This document shows positions 33,883-42,576 of a DNA stretch of 64,000 bases, piece after piece (the first letter of the stretch is position 1; every line of letters starts with the position of its first letter). The notes beneath the pieces are model-generated. The model saw nothing but the letters and a program-made list of their open reading frames with translations. It searched no databases and was not told the DNA's origin. Location: positions 1-64,000 of the forward strand of contig JBGCFQ010000012.1 of the NCBI GenBank assembly GCA_045106985.1. Reading direction: 5' to 3'. The position numbers and the translations under genes are program-made. Source of the stretch: JAUIET01 sp045106985 (lineage in GTDB: Bacteria > Pseudomonadota > Gammaproteobacteria > Pseudomonadales > JAUIET01).

Positions 33883-34940
33883 AATTGCTCAATAGCCATG
33901 TTGCAAACTCCGTTTTTGCTGCGATTGTTCTTGTGCTTATTGTTATCGTTGGTCTGGATGTTTTATCTGCGATTATTGATCAGCTCGGCGATCTAGGTGG
34001 CAACTATCGATTTGGCGACGCCTTGCTTTACGTAATGCTTACTCTCCCTGGCAGAGTCTATGAATACATTCCATTTGCGGCCCTGGTAGGCTGTTTGATT
34101 GGATTGGGCACTCTGGCTTCTCAAAGTGAACTTATTATCATGCGCGCTGCTGGTGTCTCGACTTTGCGTGTCATTTGGATGGTTATGAAGCCAGCACTCA
34201 TTCTTATGGCCGCCGGCTTGTTGCTCAGTGAATTTGTTGCGCCACCTGCCGAGCAAATGGCTGACAGGAAGCGGGCAATAGCACAGCATGGTCAGGCAGC
34301 TATAAGTTCGCGTCATGGTCTGTGGAATCGTGAAGGCAACGAATACATGCATTTCAATGTTGTTGACTCTCCTGAAAAGCTGCGTGGCATTACGTTGTTT
34401 CGTTTTGATGAGTCGAAACGATTGAATCAGTTTATGTATGTGCATGATGCAGAATATGCCGATGGCGCATGGCAGTTCTCAAATATTGACATTACTTATG
34501 TCGACGAAAATACAACCCGTAAGGCCCGCTTGGACACTTTAGAGTGGCAGGCAGATCTCACCCCAAGCTTGCTTTCGCAGCTTGTGGTCAATCCGGATAA
34601 TCTATCTATGTCGGGTTTGTGGGGTTTTGCGAGATATCTGGATGGTCAGGGTTTGAGTGCAGGCGAATACAGGTTGTCGTTCTGGTCCAAACTTTTGCAG
34701 CCTTTGGGCACCGCTAGCCTGGTGTTAATCGCTATTTCATTCATATTCGGCCCATTGCGTGAAGTCACTATGGGGTACCGAATATTTGTTGGTGTGATTG
34801 TAGGAATAGCATTTCGAACCAGCCAGGATATGTTAGGTCCTTCTAGTCTGGTGTTTGGCTTTGAACCTATTTATGCCGTGGCCCTGCCAATAATCATTTG
34901 TGCGATGGTTGGTGGTTTTTTGATTTGGAGAGGCAATTAG
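33879..34940 (+). CDS. lptG: LPS export permease LptG
   Basis: LptG is the partner of LptF in LPS extraction. The 353 residues start from a GTG overlapping the lptF stop (GTGA), a sign of translational coupling. Six transmembrane segments in two groups flank the periplasmic domain; the motif YVMLTLPGRVYEYIPFAALVGCLIGLGTLASQSELIIMRAAGVS (about 47-90) is typical of LptG. It is convergent with the RDD gene. Confidence 0.96.
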   Translation: MKLLNSHVANSVFAAIVLVLIVIVGLDVLSAIIDQLGDLGGNYRFGDALLYVMLTLPGRVYEYIPFAALVGCLIGLGTLASQSELIIMRAAGVSTLRVIWMVMKPALILMAAGLLLSEFVAPPAEQMADRKRAIAQHGQAAISSRHGLWNREGNEYMHFNVVDSPEKLRGITLFRFDESKRLNQFMYVHDAEYADGAWQFSNIDITYVDENTTRKARLDTLEWQADLTPSLLSQLVVNPDNLSMSGLWGFARYLDGQGLSAGEYRLSFWSKLLQPLGTASLVLIAISFIFGPLREVTMGYRIFVGVIVGIAFRTSQDMLGPSSLVFGFEPIYAVALPIIICAMVGGFLIWRGN

Positions 34941-34984
34941 TACGCGGGCCGCCTAGAAAAAAGCGTCGTGCGCTCACGCTGTTG

Positions 34985-35446
34985 CTACTTGGTTTTAGGC
35001 AGCACCACGCACTGGGTTGAGGACCAACTGTCTGACCAGCTCGCGCGATCTGATCTGAACAGAATTACCCAATAACCAATGCCCAAACAGACCCAGGATA
35101 CAAGCCCGCCCAGTAAACGTAGCAAGCATTGTTTAAGCGTTAAGCGTTGGCCGTCGATGTTGCGCACTTGTAGGCGCCAGGCTTGCATACCCAGAGTCTG
35201 CCCATTCCATCGCCAGAACAGCACGAAGAACCCGGCGATCAGGAAAAACAACCACAATTGAAACACTATTCCGTGTGCGGCGGTCTGGGGGTCGCCCGCG
35301 GCGGCATCTGCGCCGCTGATCCAGACACGCAAAGCTATCGCCAAGGCGCTGCCAAGCATAATAATTGCGATGACAATGAGACTGTCGTACAGCATTGCGA
35401 ACAGCCGCCTTGGCAGCTTGGCGGTTTGAATTTCGGTATTCGTCAC
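34985..35446 (-). CDS. RDD-family membrane protein
   Basis: The 153-residue product has the RDD pattern: Arg and Asp in PRRLFAMLYDSLIVIAIIMLGSALAIALR near the start, then two further hydrophobic segments (LWLFFLIAGFFVLFWRW; LGGLVSWVCLGIGYWVILF) and the intervening NGQTLGMQAWRLQVRN. RDD proteins are poorly understood; some act in ion transport. It is convergent with lptG, as is common in gammaproteobacteria. Confidence 0.9.
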   Translation of the reverse strand: MTNTEIQTAKLPRRLFAMLYDSLIVIAIIMLGSALAIALRVWISGADAAAGDPQTAAHGIVFQLWLFFLIAGFFVLFWRWNGQTLGMQAWRLQVRNIDGQRLTLKQCLLRLLGGLVSWVCLGIGYWVILFRSDRASWSDSWSSTQCVVLPKTK

Positions 35447-35535
35447 TTTGGAATAGCTGGCTTGAATTAAGGTGCCGGCATTTTAGCAAAACATGGGCTT
35501 GTGAGGGAGGTGGGAAACCGTGCTTTAAGATCTAT

Positions 35536-35955
35536 CTAGAAATCGAACGTTAAACGAAGCTTGATGTCTTCAAACCCAACGCCCCAGCCGTAATGCCACT
35601 TTGACTCACCTAGCCGGCTGCTGACGGTTTCACGGCTAGCGGCTTCGAGTGCCCATTGTTGATCTGTTCTAGGCCGAAATTGACTAAGTTTGCTGGGTGC
35701 GTGCAGAGCTTGCAATTGCCTCAAGCTAATTTGACTCGCATTTTTTCGAAAAAGGCTGTGCACAGTTGCCTGTGGCTTTGCCAGACGCACGCCTGGGTCC
35801 ATCGCCCAAAAGTGAGCTTCGGGAACACCTACCTCGGGGAAGTAAGCGTCTGCATGGCTGAGTTCGACCATAAAAACCGCCCATATTCCCAAGCAAAACT
35901 TCAAAACGCTTAGCGTATTTCGGCCTGGCTCTTTTTGAATAGTTGCTGTTCTCAT
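35536..35955 (-). CDS. Uncharacterised exported protein
   Basis: No family recognised. The 139 residues from the ATG at 35955 include a hydrophobic signal segment (VLKFCLGIWAVFMVELSHADA) and a mature part of about 105 residues with no cysteine. The end (HYGWGVGFEDIKLRLTFDF) alternates polar and apolar residues and finishes in Phe, like the last strand of an outer-membrane beta-barrel, but the protein is too short for a typical barrel. A TTG at 35991 would add 12 residues. It stands alone, divergent from the two-component pair at 36176. Confidence 0.6.
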   Translation of the reverse strand: MRTATIQKEPGRNTLSVLKFCLGIWAVFMVELSHADAYFPEVGVPEAHFWAMDPGVRLAKPQATVHSLFRKNASQISLRQLQALHAPSKLSQFRPRTDQQWALEAASRETVSSRLGESKWHYGWGVGFEDIKLRLTFDF

Positions 35956-36175
35956 GGAGAAAGGAGCGTCCTCATGCTTGGTGCTGATCAAAATATAGAC
36001 GATTTCGGATAAAAGACCAGTGCGTGAATGGCATTGTCTTGGTCAAGTAAAGGGGTGAGCGGCAGGATGTGAATACCGTCACGTTTAGGCGTAAACCTCG
36101 CAATCGGTTTACAATAGGCAGTGGTCATTGAACCAATTTGGTTCAGAAAACGTAACCTACTATACAGGCGGCAAT

Positions 36176-36880
36176 ATGGGCGATAAAGCCAGTAAACGAC
36201 CTAGAATCGTTTTACTCGTGGAAGATGATAAGAACGTAGCAGAGTTTATTTGCAACGGCCTAAAAGACAGCGGTTATCTTGTGGATCACGTTGCCGACGG
36301 CGATATGGGGCTGCGTCACGCCAAGCAGGGCCAGTTCGACGCAATGATTATTGATCGTATGCTTCCACGTCGAGATGGTCTTAGTATTATTCAGTCGCTA
36401 CGATCAGCTGATATTCAAACGCCTGTGTTGGTGCTTAGCGCTCTCGGCGAAGTTGATGACCGCGTAAAAGGCCTAAAGGTAGGCGCTGACGATTATTTGG
36501 TGAAGCCGTTCGCTATTGAAGAACTGTTGGCCCGTGTTGAAGTACTGATTCGTCGTGGGGAAGTGGCACATTCCGAAACACGCTTGTCGGTTGGTGATTT
36601 AGAAATGGATCTGCTTACTCACAAAGTAACTCGCGCTGGTCAGGTATTTAATCTACAGCCGAGAGAGTATCGGTTGTTGGAATACTTGATGAAGCACGCG
36701 GGTCAGGTTGTTACGAGAACAATGTTGCTAGAAAACGTTTGGGATTATCATTTTGATCCACAAACTAACGTAATTGATGTTCACATTAGCCGCTTGCGAC
36801 AGAAGATAGACAAAGGATTTGACACACAACTGTTGCACACGGTTAGAGGAACAGGTTACGTATTGAATGCTCCCGAATAA
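36176..36880 (+). CDS. OmpR-family response regulator
   Basis: The 234 residues hold a receiver (RIVLLVEDDKNVAEF, phospho-Asp60 in IIDRMLPRRDG, LSALGEVDDRVKGLKVGADDYLVKPF) and a winged-helix DNA-binding domain (FNLQPREYRLLEYLMKHAGQVVTRTMLLENVWDYHFDPQTNVIDVHISRLRQKID). I preferred the ATG at 36176; a TTG at 36128 would add 16 residues. It overlaps the following kinase gene by 14 bases, so the two are translationally coupled. The style is that of copper/heavy-metal or membrane-stress regulators (CusR/QseB type); the target is unknown. Confidence 0.9.
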   Translation: MGDKASKRPRIVLLVEDDKNVAEFICNGLKDSGYLVDHVADGDMGLRHAKQGQFDAMIIDRMLPRRDGLSIIQSLRSADIQTPVLVLSALGEVDDRVKGLKVGADDYLVKPFAIEELLARVEVLIRRGEVAHSETRLSVGDLEMDLLTHKVTRAGQVFNLQPREYRLLEYLMKHAGQVVTRTMLLENVWDYHFDPQTNVIDVHISRLRQKIDKGFDTQLLHTVRGTGYVLNAPE

Positions 36881-38282
36881 GCTCGTTGACACCTATAAGG
36901 GTGTCTTTGGCAGCTATGTTTTTCGGTTTATTGCGAACTACGCATTTTGGCTCAGCATCTCTGTTTTTCTTTTGCTGGGATTTATATACTCGTTCTATGC
37001 CTATGGCATTTACCACACGATAGACCAACATCTGCAGGCAGAACTAAGTGAGCTTGAGTCGAACTTGCTCGATGGTGGAGTGGGTGCGGCGGAAGATTAT
37101 GTGCGGCTACGTAATCGGGACATCGGTACTGAACGTATTTATTACCGCTACAACTCGCCATCAGGAGAACTTCTAGGCGGAAGTTTGGCTGATGAGCCGG
37201 TGCTGCTTAGCTTCGAGTTTTCCTGGTTGGGGTTTAAGTTCCAAACCTTTACCAGGGCTCAAGATGACAAGCATTATCGTTTCGCTGCTATGAAGGCTCA
37301 GATGCCTGATGGAGGCCAACTTTTATTAGCTGAAAGCCTGCTGCCATCCGAAGAAAAAGTACAGCTGATGTTCGACCTTTTGCTGCGCGGCACATTGGTG
37401 ACAATCATTCTCGGTGTTATAGGTGGAGCCGTCATCAGCTCCATCATGCTGGGTCGAGTTGAGTCGTTTAACAATACCATCCGTAAGCTGCTGGCAGGCG
37501 ATCTGTCGACCCGATTGCCCATAAACCGCTACAGTGGTGATTTTCGAGAAATGGAAATCAGTATTAACCTCTTGCTTCAGCGTTTGCAGGAGCTAATGGC
37601 AGGCGTTAGACGTGTTTCTGACAATATAGCCCATGACCTTCGCACTCCCCTAACCCGGTTGCGCAATCATGTAGCGATGCTGGAGGCTCACGTTGAGCCA
37701 GAAAACCAACACATTATTGACAGCCTCTCCAAAGAGGCAGATGAGTTGTTGTCCACGTTCAACGCGGCACTCAGAATAGCGCAGATAGAAACAGGGAATA
37801 GGCAGTCAGAATTTTATGTACACGAGCTTAACGTTTCTATTCAGGATGTAGTCGAGCTTTATGAGCCAGTCGCGTCGGAAAAAAACATAAAAATTTCTAT
37901 GAGCTTGTTGCCGGCGGCTAAAATCAAAGCCGATCGAGACCTCTTGTTTCAGGTTGTCGCAAATGTTGTTGATAACGCTATTAAATATACCGGCCCGAGT
38001 GGTTTGATAGAAATTGTTCTAGAGCGGCGTGATTCGAATTTGGTGCTTCAGGTTCGCGACAATGGCATTGGTATTCCGCAAGCAGACCGGCATCGCGTGT
38101 TTGAACGCTTCTTCCGGGTGGAGACCGCTCGCAGCGAATACCCTGGGAATGGCTTGGGTTTAAGCTTGGTAGCTGCCGTCGTTAAGTACCATCACGGCCA
38201 TATTCGCTTGCACGATAACTCGCCTGGCTTGTGTGTCGCTATAGAGCTGCCAATAGGTGAAGTTCGGGAGTCGGTTTCCTAA
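36867..38282 (+). CDS. HAMP-domain sensor histidine kinase
   Basis: The 471 residues have a transmembrane segment at about 23-47, a periplasmic sensor of some 120 residues, a second membrane segment at about 172-195, a HAMP domain (MLGRVESFNNTIRKLLAGDLSTRLPINRYSGDF), an H-box with His256 (SDNIAHDLRTPLTRLRNH), and a HATPase with N-box NVVDNAIKYTG, DNGIGIP and NGLGLSLV. It is the kinase of the regulator that it overlaps. The HDLRTPL H-box is common in heavy-metal and cell-envelope sensors. Confidence 0.9.
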   Translation: MLPNKLVDTYKGVFGSYVFRFIANYAFWLSISVFLLLGFIYSFYAYGIYHTIDQHLQAELSELESNLLDGGVGAAEDYVRLRNRDIGTERIYYRYNSPSGELLGGSLADEPVLLSFEFSWLGFKFQTFTRAQDDKHYRFAAMKAQMPDGGQLLLAESLLPSEEKVQLMFDLLLRGTLVTIILGVIGGAVISSIMLGRVESFNNTIRKLLAGDLSTRLPINRYSGDFREMEISINLLLQRLQELMAGVRRVSDNIAHDLRTPLTRLRNHVAMLEAHVEPENQHIIDSLSKEADELLSTFNAALRIAQIETGNRQSEFYVHELNVSIQDVVELYEPVASEKNIKISMSLLPAAKIKADRDLLFQVVANVVDNAIKYTGPSGLIEIVLERRDSNLVLQVRDNGIGIPQADRHRVFERFFRVETARSEYPGNGLGLSLVAAVVKYHHGHIRLHDNSPGLCVAIELPIGEVRESVS

Positions 38283-38340
38283 ATTTGGAGCCTGGGTTGC
38301 CAGACTCCCCACCTCAGCCCTATGTATTAACCCTCTGTCC

Positions 38341-38994
38341 TCAACCCTCTGTCTCAACTATGGCCAAGTGACTTAGGTTCAATTCTGGTGCCTCGACCTC
38401 CGGTTTCTTATCGGCTAACTCAGCCCCTACTGGTGCCAATGTGGCGTCTATATCAGCTATTGCTTCAGGTTCTTCCCCGCGGCTTATCGCAGGGTCAGCT
38501 AGTGTGGCGCCAACTTCTGCGACCGAGAGATGACTGGTATCAAGAGAGACAGATTCGCTAACAGTCTCTGCTTCAGGAACGAGGAAAGAGGAGGCCAGAG
38601 AGATATGAGATAGATCAAGCTCTAGTTCCTCAAACTTGGTTCGTTCTTTTTCGCTGAGTAACATGCTGCCGCTGGGAGCCAGTGACCAGTCGGCGATCTT
38701 ACCGGTATTATTCGAATCTTCTGTTTTGTTTTCGGGCGTGGCCGAGACGGTAGTCGTATCGTTTGAAATCCGAATTATTGTCACAGCGCCGGCTTTTAGA
38801 AGAGCGGCTTGATATTTCACTGCTGTTGCTTTGTCGATATTGCGCTTCATCACAACGGCTTGTCCGCTGAAAATAGTGGCTATTCGGTCAGAGTCAGCCT
38901 TGAAAAGTTGGGCGAGGTTCTTCTTCACCATCCCAATGGAGAAACCTTCGGCGATCGAGCCCTCAAAAACTACTCGATATGATTGGTCTGACAT
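38341..38994 (-). CDS. Uncharacterised protein with SHLS-type short repeats
   Basis: This is a 217-residue soluble protein. Residues 1-75 form a compact alpha/beta-looking domain (YRVVFEGSIAEGFSIGMVKKNLAQLFKADSDRIATIFSGQAVVMKRNIDKATAVKYQAALLKAGA) that I have seen at the N-terminus of other gammaproteobacterial proteins of unknown function. The rest is disordered and carries variants of one motif: LDLSHISLAS, LDTSHLSVAEVGATLA, IDATLAPVGAELA and LNLSHLAIVE. The gene's 3' end holds a short imperfect tandem repeat (AACCCTCTGTC twice, 38328-38352). Function unknown. Confidence 0.75.
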   Translation of the reverse strand: MSDQSYRVVFEGSIAEGFSIGMVKKNLAQLFKADSDRIATIFSGQAVVMKRNIDKATAVKYQAALLKAGAVTIIRISNDTTTVSATPENKTEDSNNTGKIADWSLAPSGSMLLSEKERTKFEELELDLSHISLASSFLVPEAETVSESVSLDTSHLSVAEVGATLADPAISRGEEPEAIADIDATLAPVGAELADKKPEVEAPELNLSHLAIVETEG

Positions 38995-39139
38995 ATTGCA
39001 TTCCTAATGACGATTCAGTCTGCGCGCCAGCTAAGTATAGTACTTAGGCCAATTCTGTTCAGCTTAATCGAATGCGTGCCTATGGTTAAAGTGGTGCTCT
39101 AAAGTGGTAAAATACGTAATTAACTGTTTAGGGGCCGCT

Positions 39140-39475
39140 ATGTCCACTCAAGCCATGCCAGTTCAATCTATTATTGAGCAAAAGTTGTCAGTCGAATTTG
39201 AACCAATCACTTTATTGGTTGAGAATGAGAGTCATCAGCATAATGTTCCTCCAGGCTCCGAATCACATTTCAAGGTCACGCTGGTCTCCGATCATTTTGA
39301 CCCTTTACGAAAAGTAGCGCGACATCAAAGGGTATATGCCGCGTTGTCGGAGGAACTGGCCGGCCCGGTTCATGCGCTTGCCTTGCATACTTATACGTTC
39401 AGTGAGTGGCAAGAATTAAGCGATGGCGCTGCCCCTGACAGCCCCAACTGCCTTGGCGGAAGCAAAGCAGGCTGA
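39140..39475 (+). CDS. bolA: BolA-family protein
   Basis: The 111-residue product shows the BolA fold: VQSIIEQKLSVEFEPITLLVENESHQHNVPPGSESHFKVTLVSDHFDPLRKVARHQRVYAALSEELAGPVHALALHTYTFSEW, with the conserved HxH region and RHQRVYAAL helix. BolA proteins act with monothiol glutaredoxins in iron-sulphur trafficking and affect cell shape and stress responses. The ATG at 39140 follows the ribosome-like TTAGGGG; a further upstream start at 39104 is less likely. trhO begins 23 bases downstream. Confidence 0.9.
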   Translation: MSTQAMPVQSIIEQKLSVEFEPITLLVENESHQHNVPPGSESHFKVTLVSDHFDPLRKVARHQRVYAALSEELAGPVHALALHTYTFSEWQELSDGAAPDSPNCLGGSKAG

Positions 39476-39498
39476 GTGGCAATAAAAAGGAAACTGTT

Positions 39499-40446
39499 GT
39501 GACTAATTCAATCACGGTCTGTGCGCTGTACAAGTTCGTTAGTCTGCCGGACTACGCTGACCTGCAAGCAGCCTTGCTTAGCTTTGCACAGTCGCGCGAT
39601 ATCAAAGGCACGATTTTGCTGGCGAATGAAGGTATTAATGGCACGGTTGCTGGCTTGGCGGCCGATATTGAGGCGCTGATACAGTATCTTGAGCGTGATG
39701 CACGCTTTCATGGCATAGATTTTAAATACTCCACAACGGACGAGCGACCGTTCTACCGGATGAAGGTCAAGTTGAAGGGTGAAATAGTCAGTATGGGTGT
39801 GCCCGGCGTTAATCCAAATCATGCGGTGGGAACCTATGTTGAGCCGCAGGACTGGAATGCGTTGATTGACGATCCCGATGTGTTGTTGATCGATACTCGC
39901 AATGACTATGAAGTAGAGATAGGCAGTTTTGTCGGGGCTGAAAACCCGAACACAACTACTTTCAGGCAGTTTCCCAAATATGTCGCGGAGCATTGCGAAC
40001 CCGCAGTGCACAGGAAAGTAGCTATGTTCTGCACCGGTGGAATTCGCTGCGAAAAAGCGTCTTCGTATATGTTGGGTCAGGGCTATGAGGAAGTTTACCA
40101 CCTTAAGGGGGGTATTCTGAATTACCTGGAACAGGTCGACGCGAGTGAAAGTCGCTGGCAGGGGGAGTGTTTTGTTTTTGATAATCGCGTTGCTGTCGAT
40201 CATCAACTACAAGACGGGCAATACGATCAATGTCATGCTTGTCGTCGCCCAATCACGGATGAAGATAAGCAGTCGCCGCACTATAAAGAAGGTGTTAGTT
40301 GTGGCCGCTGTTACGCGAGCTCTACAAGAGAACGCAAACAACGCTTTGCTGAACGACAAAAACAAATTCAATTGGCAAAGCAGCGCAATGAACCACATAT
40401 AGGTGCGCCGCCGCCTTCCCGTCAGGGTGAAAACCCTGTAAAATAA
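39499..40446 (+). CDS. trhO: tRNA uridine-34 hydroxylase TrhO
   Basis: TrhO (formerly YceA, UPF0176) forms 5-hydroxyuridine at the wobble position of several tRNAs. The 315 residues comprise an acylphosphatase-like N-terminal domain (GTILLANEGINGTVAG), a rhodanese domain (LLIDTRNDYEVEIGSF, active-site loop FCTGGIRCEKA with Cys178), and a C-terminal Cys-rich segment (CHACRRPITDEDK...CGRC) that may bind zinc. The start is GTG at 39499 after AAGGAAA. It probably shares a transcript with bolA. Confidence 0.94.
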   Translation: MTNSITVCALYKFVSLPDYADLQAALLSFAQSRDIKGTILLANEGINGTVAGLAADIEALIQYLERDARFHGIDFKYSTTDERPFYRMKVKLKGEIVSMGVPGVNPNHAVGTYVEPQDWNALIDDPDVLLIDTRNDYEVEIGSFVGAENPNTTTFRQFPKYVAEHCEPAVHRKVAMFCTGGIRCEKASSYMLGQGYEEVYHLKGGILNYLEQVDASESRWQGECFVFDNRVAVDHQLQDGQYDQCHACRRPITDEDKQSPHYKEGVSCGRCYASSTRERKQRFAERQKQIQLAKQRNEPHIGAPPPSRQGENPVK

Positions 40447-40491
40447 GGCAACTTTAACTGCTTTCAGAGGGATCGCGAAGCGATAGCAGTC

Positions 40492-41601
40492 ATGAACGGC
40501 TCAGTTGTATTGCCTTTACATGAGTATTCATTACCGTATCAAAAGACAGCCGGTATCCTTCTTCGCGAAGCGCGCGAACTTAAAGGTCTTTCTCAAGAAA
40601 GCGTTGCAAGTACTTTAAACTTAATGGTTAGTCATGTCGTTGGCATGGAATCTGACTCCTATAATCCGCATATTGAAGGTAAGCACTTTGCCGCTTATCT
40701 GAAATCTTATGCGCGATTGGTAGATTTAAATCCGCAAATTTTGCTGGGTTTGTACCAAGGTTCTTCTCTAGCCTCGCAATCTTCCTCATCTTATCTACAG
40801 ACTCATACAGTTGAAAAACGATCTGGCGGCAATGGATTTAGCCTCCGTTTGTTAACGATTTTCGCGTTGATGTCCGTTGCCCTGATTTTTACCCGCCAAG
40901 GAATCGAGCCCCGGCAGTTAGCTGTGCAGCTGCAAAGTTGGGCGATTGAGATAGGTGTAACAGTTGCAGCCAGCTCTGCTGAGTTTTTTTCTAGTAACTC
41001 CGGGATAGCGACTGCGATTGCAGACGAACGGGCGCAGGAGGCAATTGGTATTGACGTTCCTGCTGATGAACACAGTAATGTGAAGCCAGTCGATTTACCT
41101 CGTTGGAGTCGTCCTGCGTGGACCAAGCCAGCAAACGATTCCGCCCCTGCTAAGGTACACACCGAGCAAGTCGCGAGTACGCTAGCAACTAGCCCTGGTT
41201 CAGCTCTTAGTTTGCATCAGGGCACAGGAGCAAGTATCGAGACTATTGCTGATTCGGATAAGGCAGCGGGCACTGTGACTGTTACACCCTCGGACGCTAC
41301 CTATCAGGCGTATCGATTGGATATTTCGAGCCAGGGCGCAAATTCAGAATTCATTGGCGAAGATGTTTTGCAGTTTACCTTTAATGGAAATTGCTGGATA
41401 GAAGTGTACGACAGTCATCAGAACCCCATTATTATGGAGACGAAACTGGAAGGGGAGCTCCTACGAATTTCAGGCGAGGCTCCTTTTGAGGTGCGGGTAG
41501 GTAATTCGCGCGCCGTTTCGCTGATGCTTAATGGTCAACCGGTGCATATCGAACAGCACCCCACCATTGATTCTACTGAGCTCATAGTAGGTCAGCGATA
41601 A
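40492..41601 (+). CDS. rodZ: RodZ-family HTH/DUF4115 protein
   Basis: RodZ is a bitopic membrane protein that links MreB to the cell-wall elongation machinery. The 369 residues have the full architecture: an N-terminal HTH (about 20-90, GILLREARELKGLSQESVASTLNLMVSHVVGMESD...GKHFAAYLKSYARLVDLNPQILL), one transmembrane segment (about 118-137), a low-complexity periplasmic linker, and DUF4115 at the end (LQFTFNGNCWIEVYDSHQNPI...APFEVRVGNSRAVSLMLNGQPVHI). The usual neighbours (pilF, ispG, hisS) are absent, so a paralogue of a second rodZ elsewhere cannot be ruled out. Confidence 0.8.
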   Translation: MNGSVVLPLHEYSLPYQKTAGILLREARELKGLSQESVASTLNLMVSHVVGMESDSYNPHIEGKHFAAYLKSYARLVDLNPQILLGLYQGSSLASQSSSSYLQTHTVEKRSGGNGFSLRLLTIFALMSVALIFTRQGIEPRQLAVQLQSWAIEIGVTVAASSAEFFSSNSGIATAIADERAQEAIGIDVPADEHSNVKPVDLPRWSRPAWTKPANDSAPAKVHTEQVASTLATSPGSALSLHQGTGASIETIADSDKAAGTVTVTPSDATYQAYRLDISSQGANSEFIGEDVLQFTFNGNCWIEVYDSHQNPIIMETKLEGELLRISGEAPFEVRVGNSRAVSLMLNGQPVHIEQHPTIDSTELIVGQR

Positions 41602-41709
41602 TAATAGCCGCTCGGCGTTAATTTTTAAGGCTATAGCTAGCCTCGTTGCTTCTTTTAGGCTGCAGCAATATCATTGTTCTCTTTCACGTCCTATTTTTGA
41701 GAGCGTTTC

Positions 41710-42498
41710 ATGGAAACCAGCCTTATCAACCAGCTCGGCGACGAGCTCTACGCGGCGCTTCGCGCGCAGTCAACACTCGCTCCATTCACCGAGCGCTACT
41801 CAGAGATTACGGTTGAGGATGCATATCACATATCACTGCGAATGGTTAGCCGTCGAGTAAGCGACGACGGTGAACGCATTGTTGGTAAAAAAATTGGCGT
41901 AACCAGTAAGCCGGTACAGGACATGTTAGGTGTTTTCCAGCCTGACTTTGGCTTTCTGACAAATAGCATGGAGTACGCTAATGGTTCAGAGATCCCTATT
42001 GCCGGAAATTTAATTCAACCACGCGCAGAGGCAGAAATAGCATTCGTGCTCAAGGACGATTTGATCGGGCCCAACGTCACCGAGAGTGATGTCCTTGCGG
42101 CAACCGAGGCAATTATCCCTTGCTTTGAAATAGTGGATTCCCGAATCCGCGACTGGAATATAAAAATTCAAGATACCGTAGCCGATAATGCTAGCTGCGG
42201 CGTCTATGTATTGGGTGATGCGCGAGTTGACCCTAGGGATTTGGACTTGCCCAACTTAAAGATAATCGTTACGAAAAATGGCGAATTTCTCAGCGAAGGA
42301 TTGGGGTCGGCCGTGCAAGGTAATCCGCTAACGGCCGTTGCGTGGTTAGCCAATACCTTGGGCCAGTTCGATATACCCTTTAAAGCCGGCGATGTGATCT
42401 TGTCAGGATCACTGGTGCCTTTGGAACCAGTTCAAGCCGGTGATCAACTGAACATGGAACTATTAGGTGTTGGCGGAGCTACTGTCTCGTTTGTCTAA
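41710..42498 (+). CDS. 2-keto-4-pentenoate hydratase (MhpD/DmpE/TesE type)
   Basis: This enzyme hydrates 2-hydroxypenta-2,4-dienoate-type products of ring meta-cleavage to 4-hydroxy-2-oxo acids. The 262 residues match the family: VGKKIGVTSKPVQDMLGVFQPDFGFL, the metal-binding PRAEAEIAFVL, EIVDSRIRDWNIKIQDTVADNASCGVYVLG, and NPLTAVAWLANTL with AGDVILSGSLVPLEPVQAGD. It is convergent with the aldolase and aldehyde dehydrogenase that carry out the next two steps. Whether the natural substrate has five or six carbons (aromatic or steroid route) cannot be told from sequence. Confidence 0.92.
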   Translation: METSLINQLGDELYAALRAQSTLAPFTERYSEITVEDAYHISLRMVSRRVSDDGERIVGKKIGVTSKPVQDMLGVFQPDFGFLTNSMEYANGSEIPIAGNLIQPRAEAEIAFVLKDDLIGPNVTESDVLAATEAIIPCFEIVDSRIRDWNIKIQDTVADNASCGVYVLGDARVDPRDLDLPNLKIIVTKNGEFLSEGLGSAVQGNPLTAVAWLANTLGQFDIPFKAGDVILSGSLVPLEPVQAGDQLNMELLGVGGATVSFV

Positions 42499-42576
42499 GA
42501 GTATTTGGAAATAGCGCTATGTGAAAAGCGCTTCTACCACCTAAGGTATACTTGGTAAGAGAGGTAGCTACCTACC

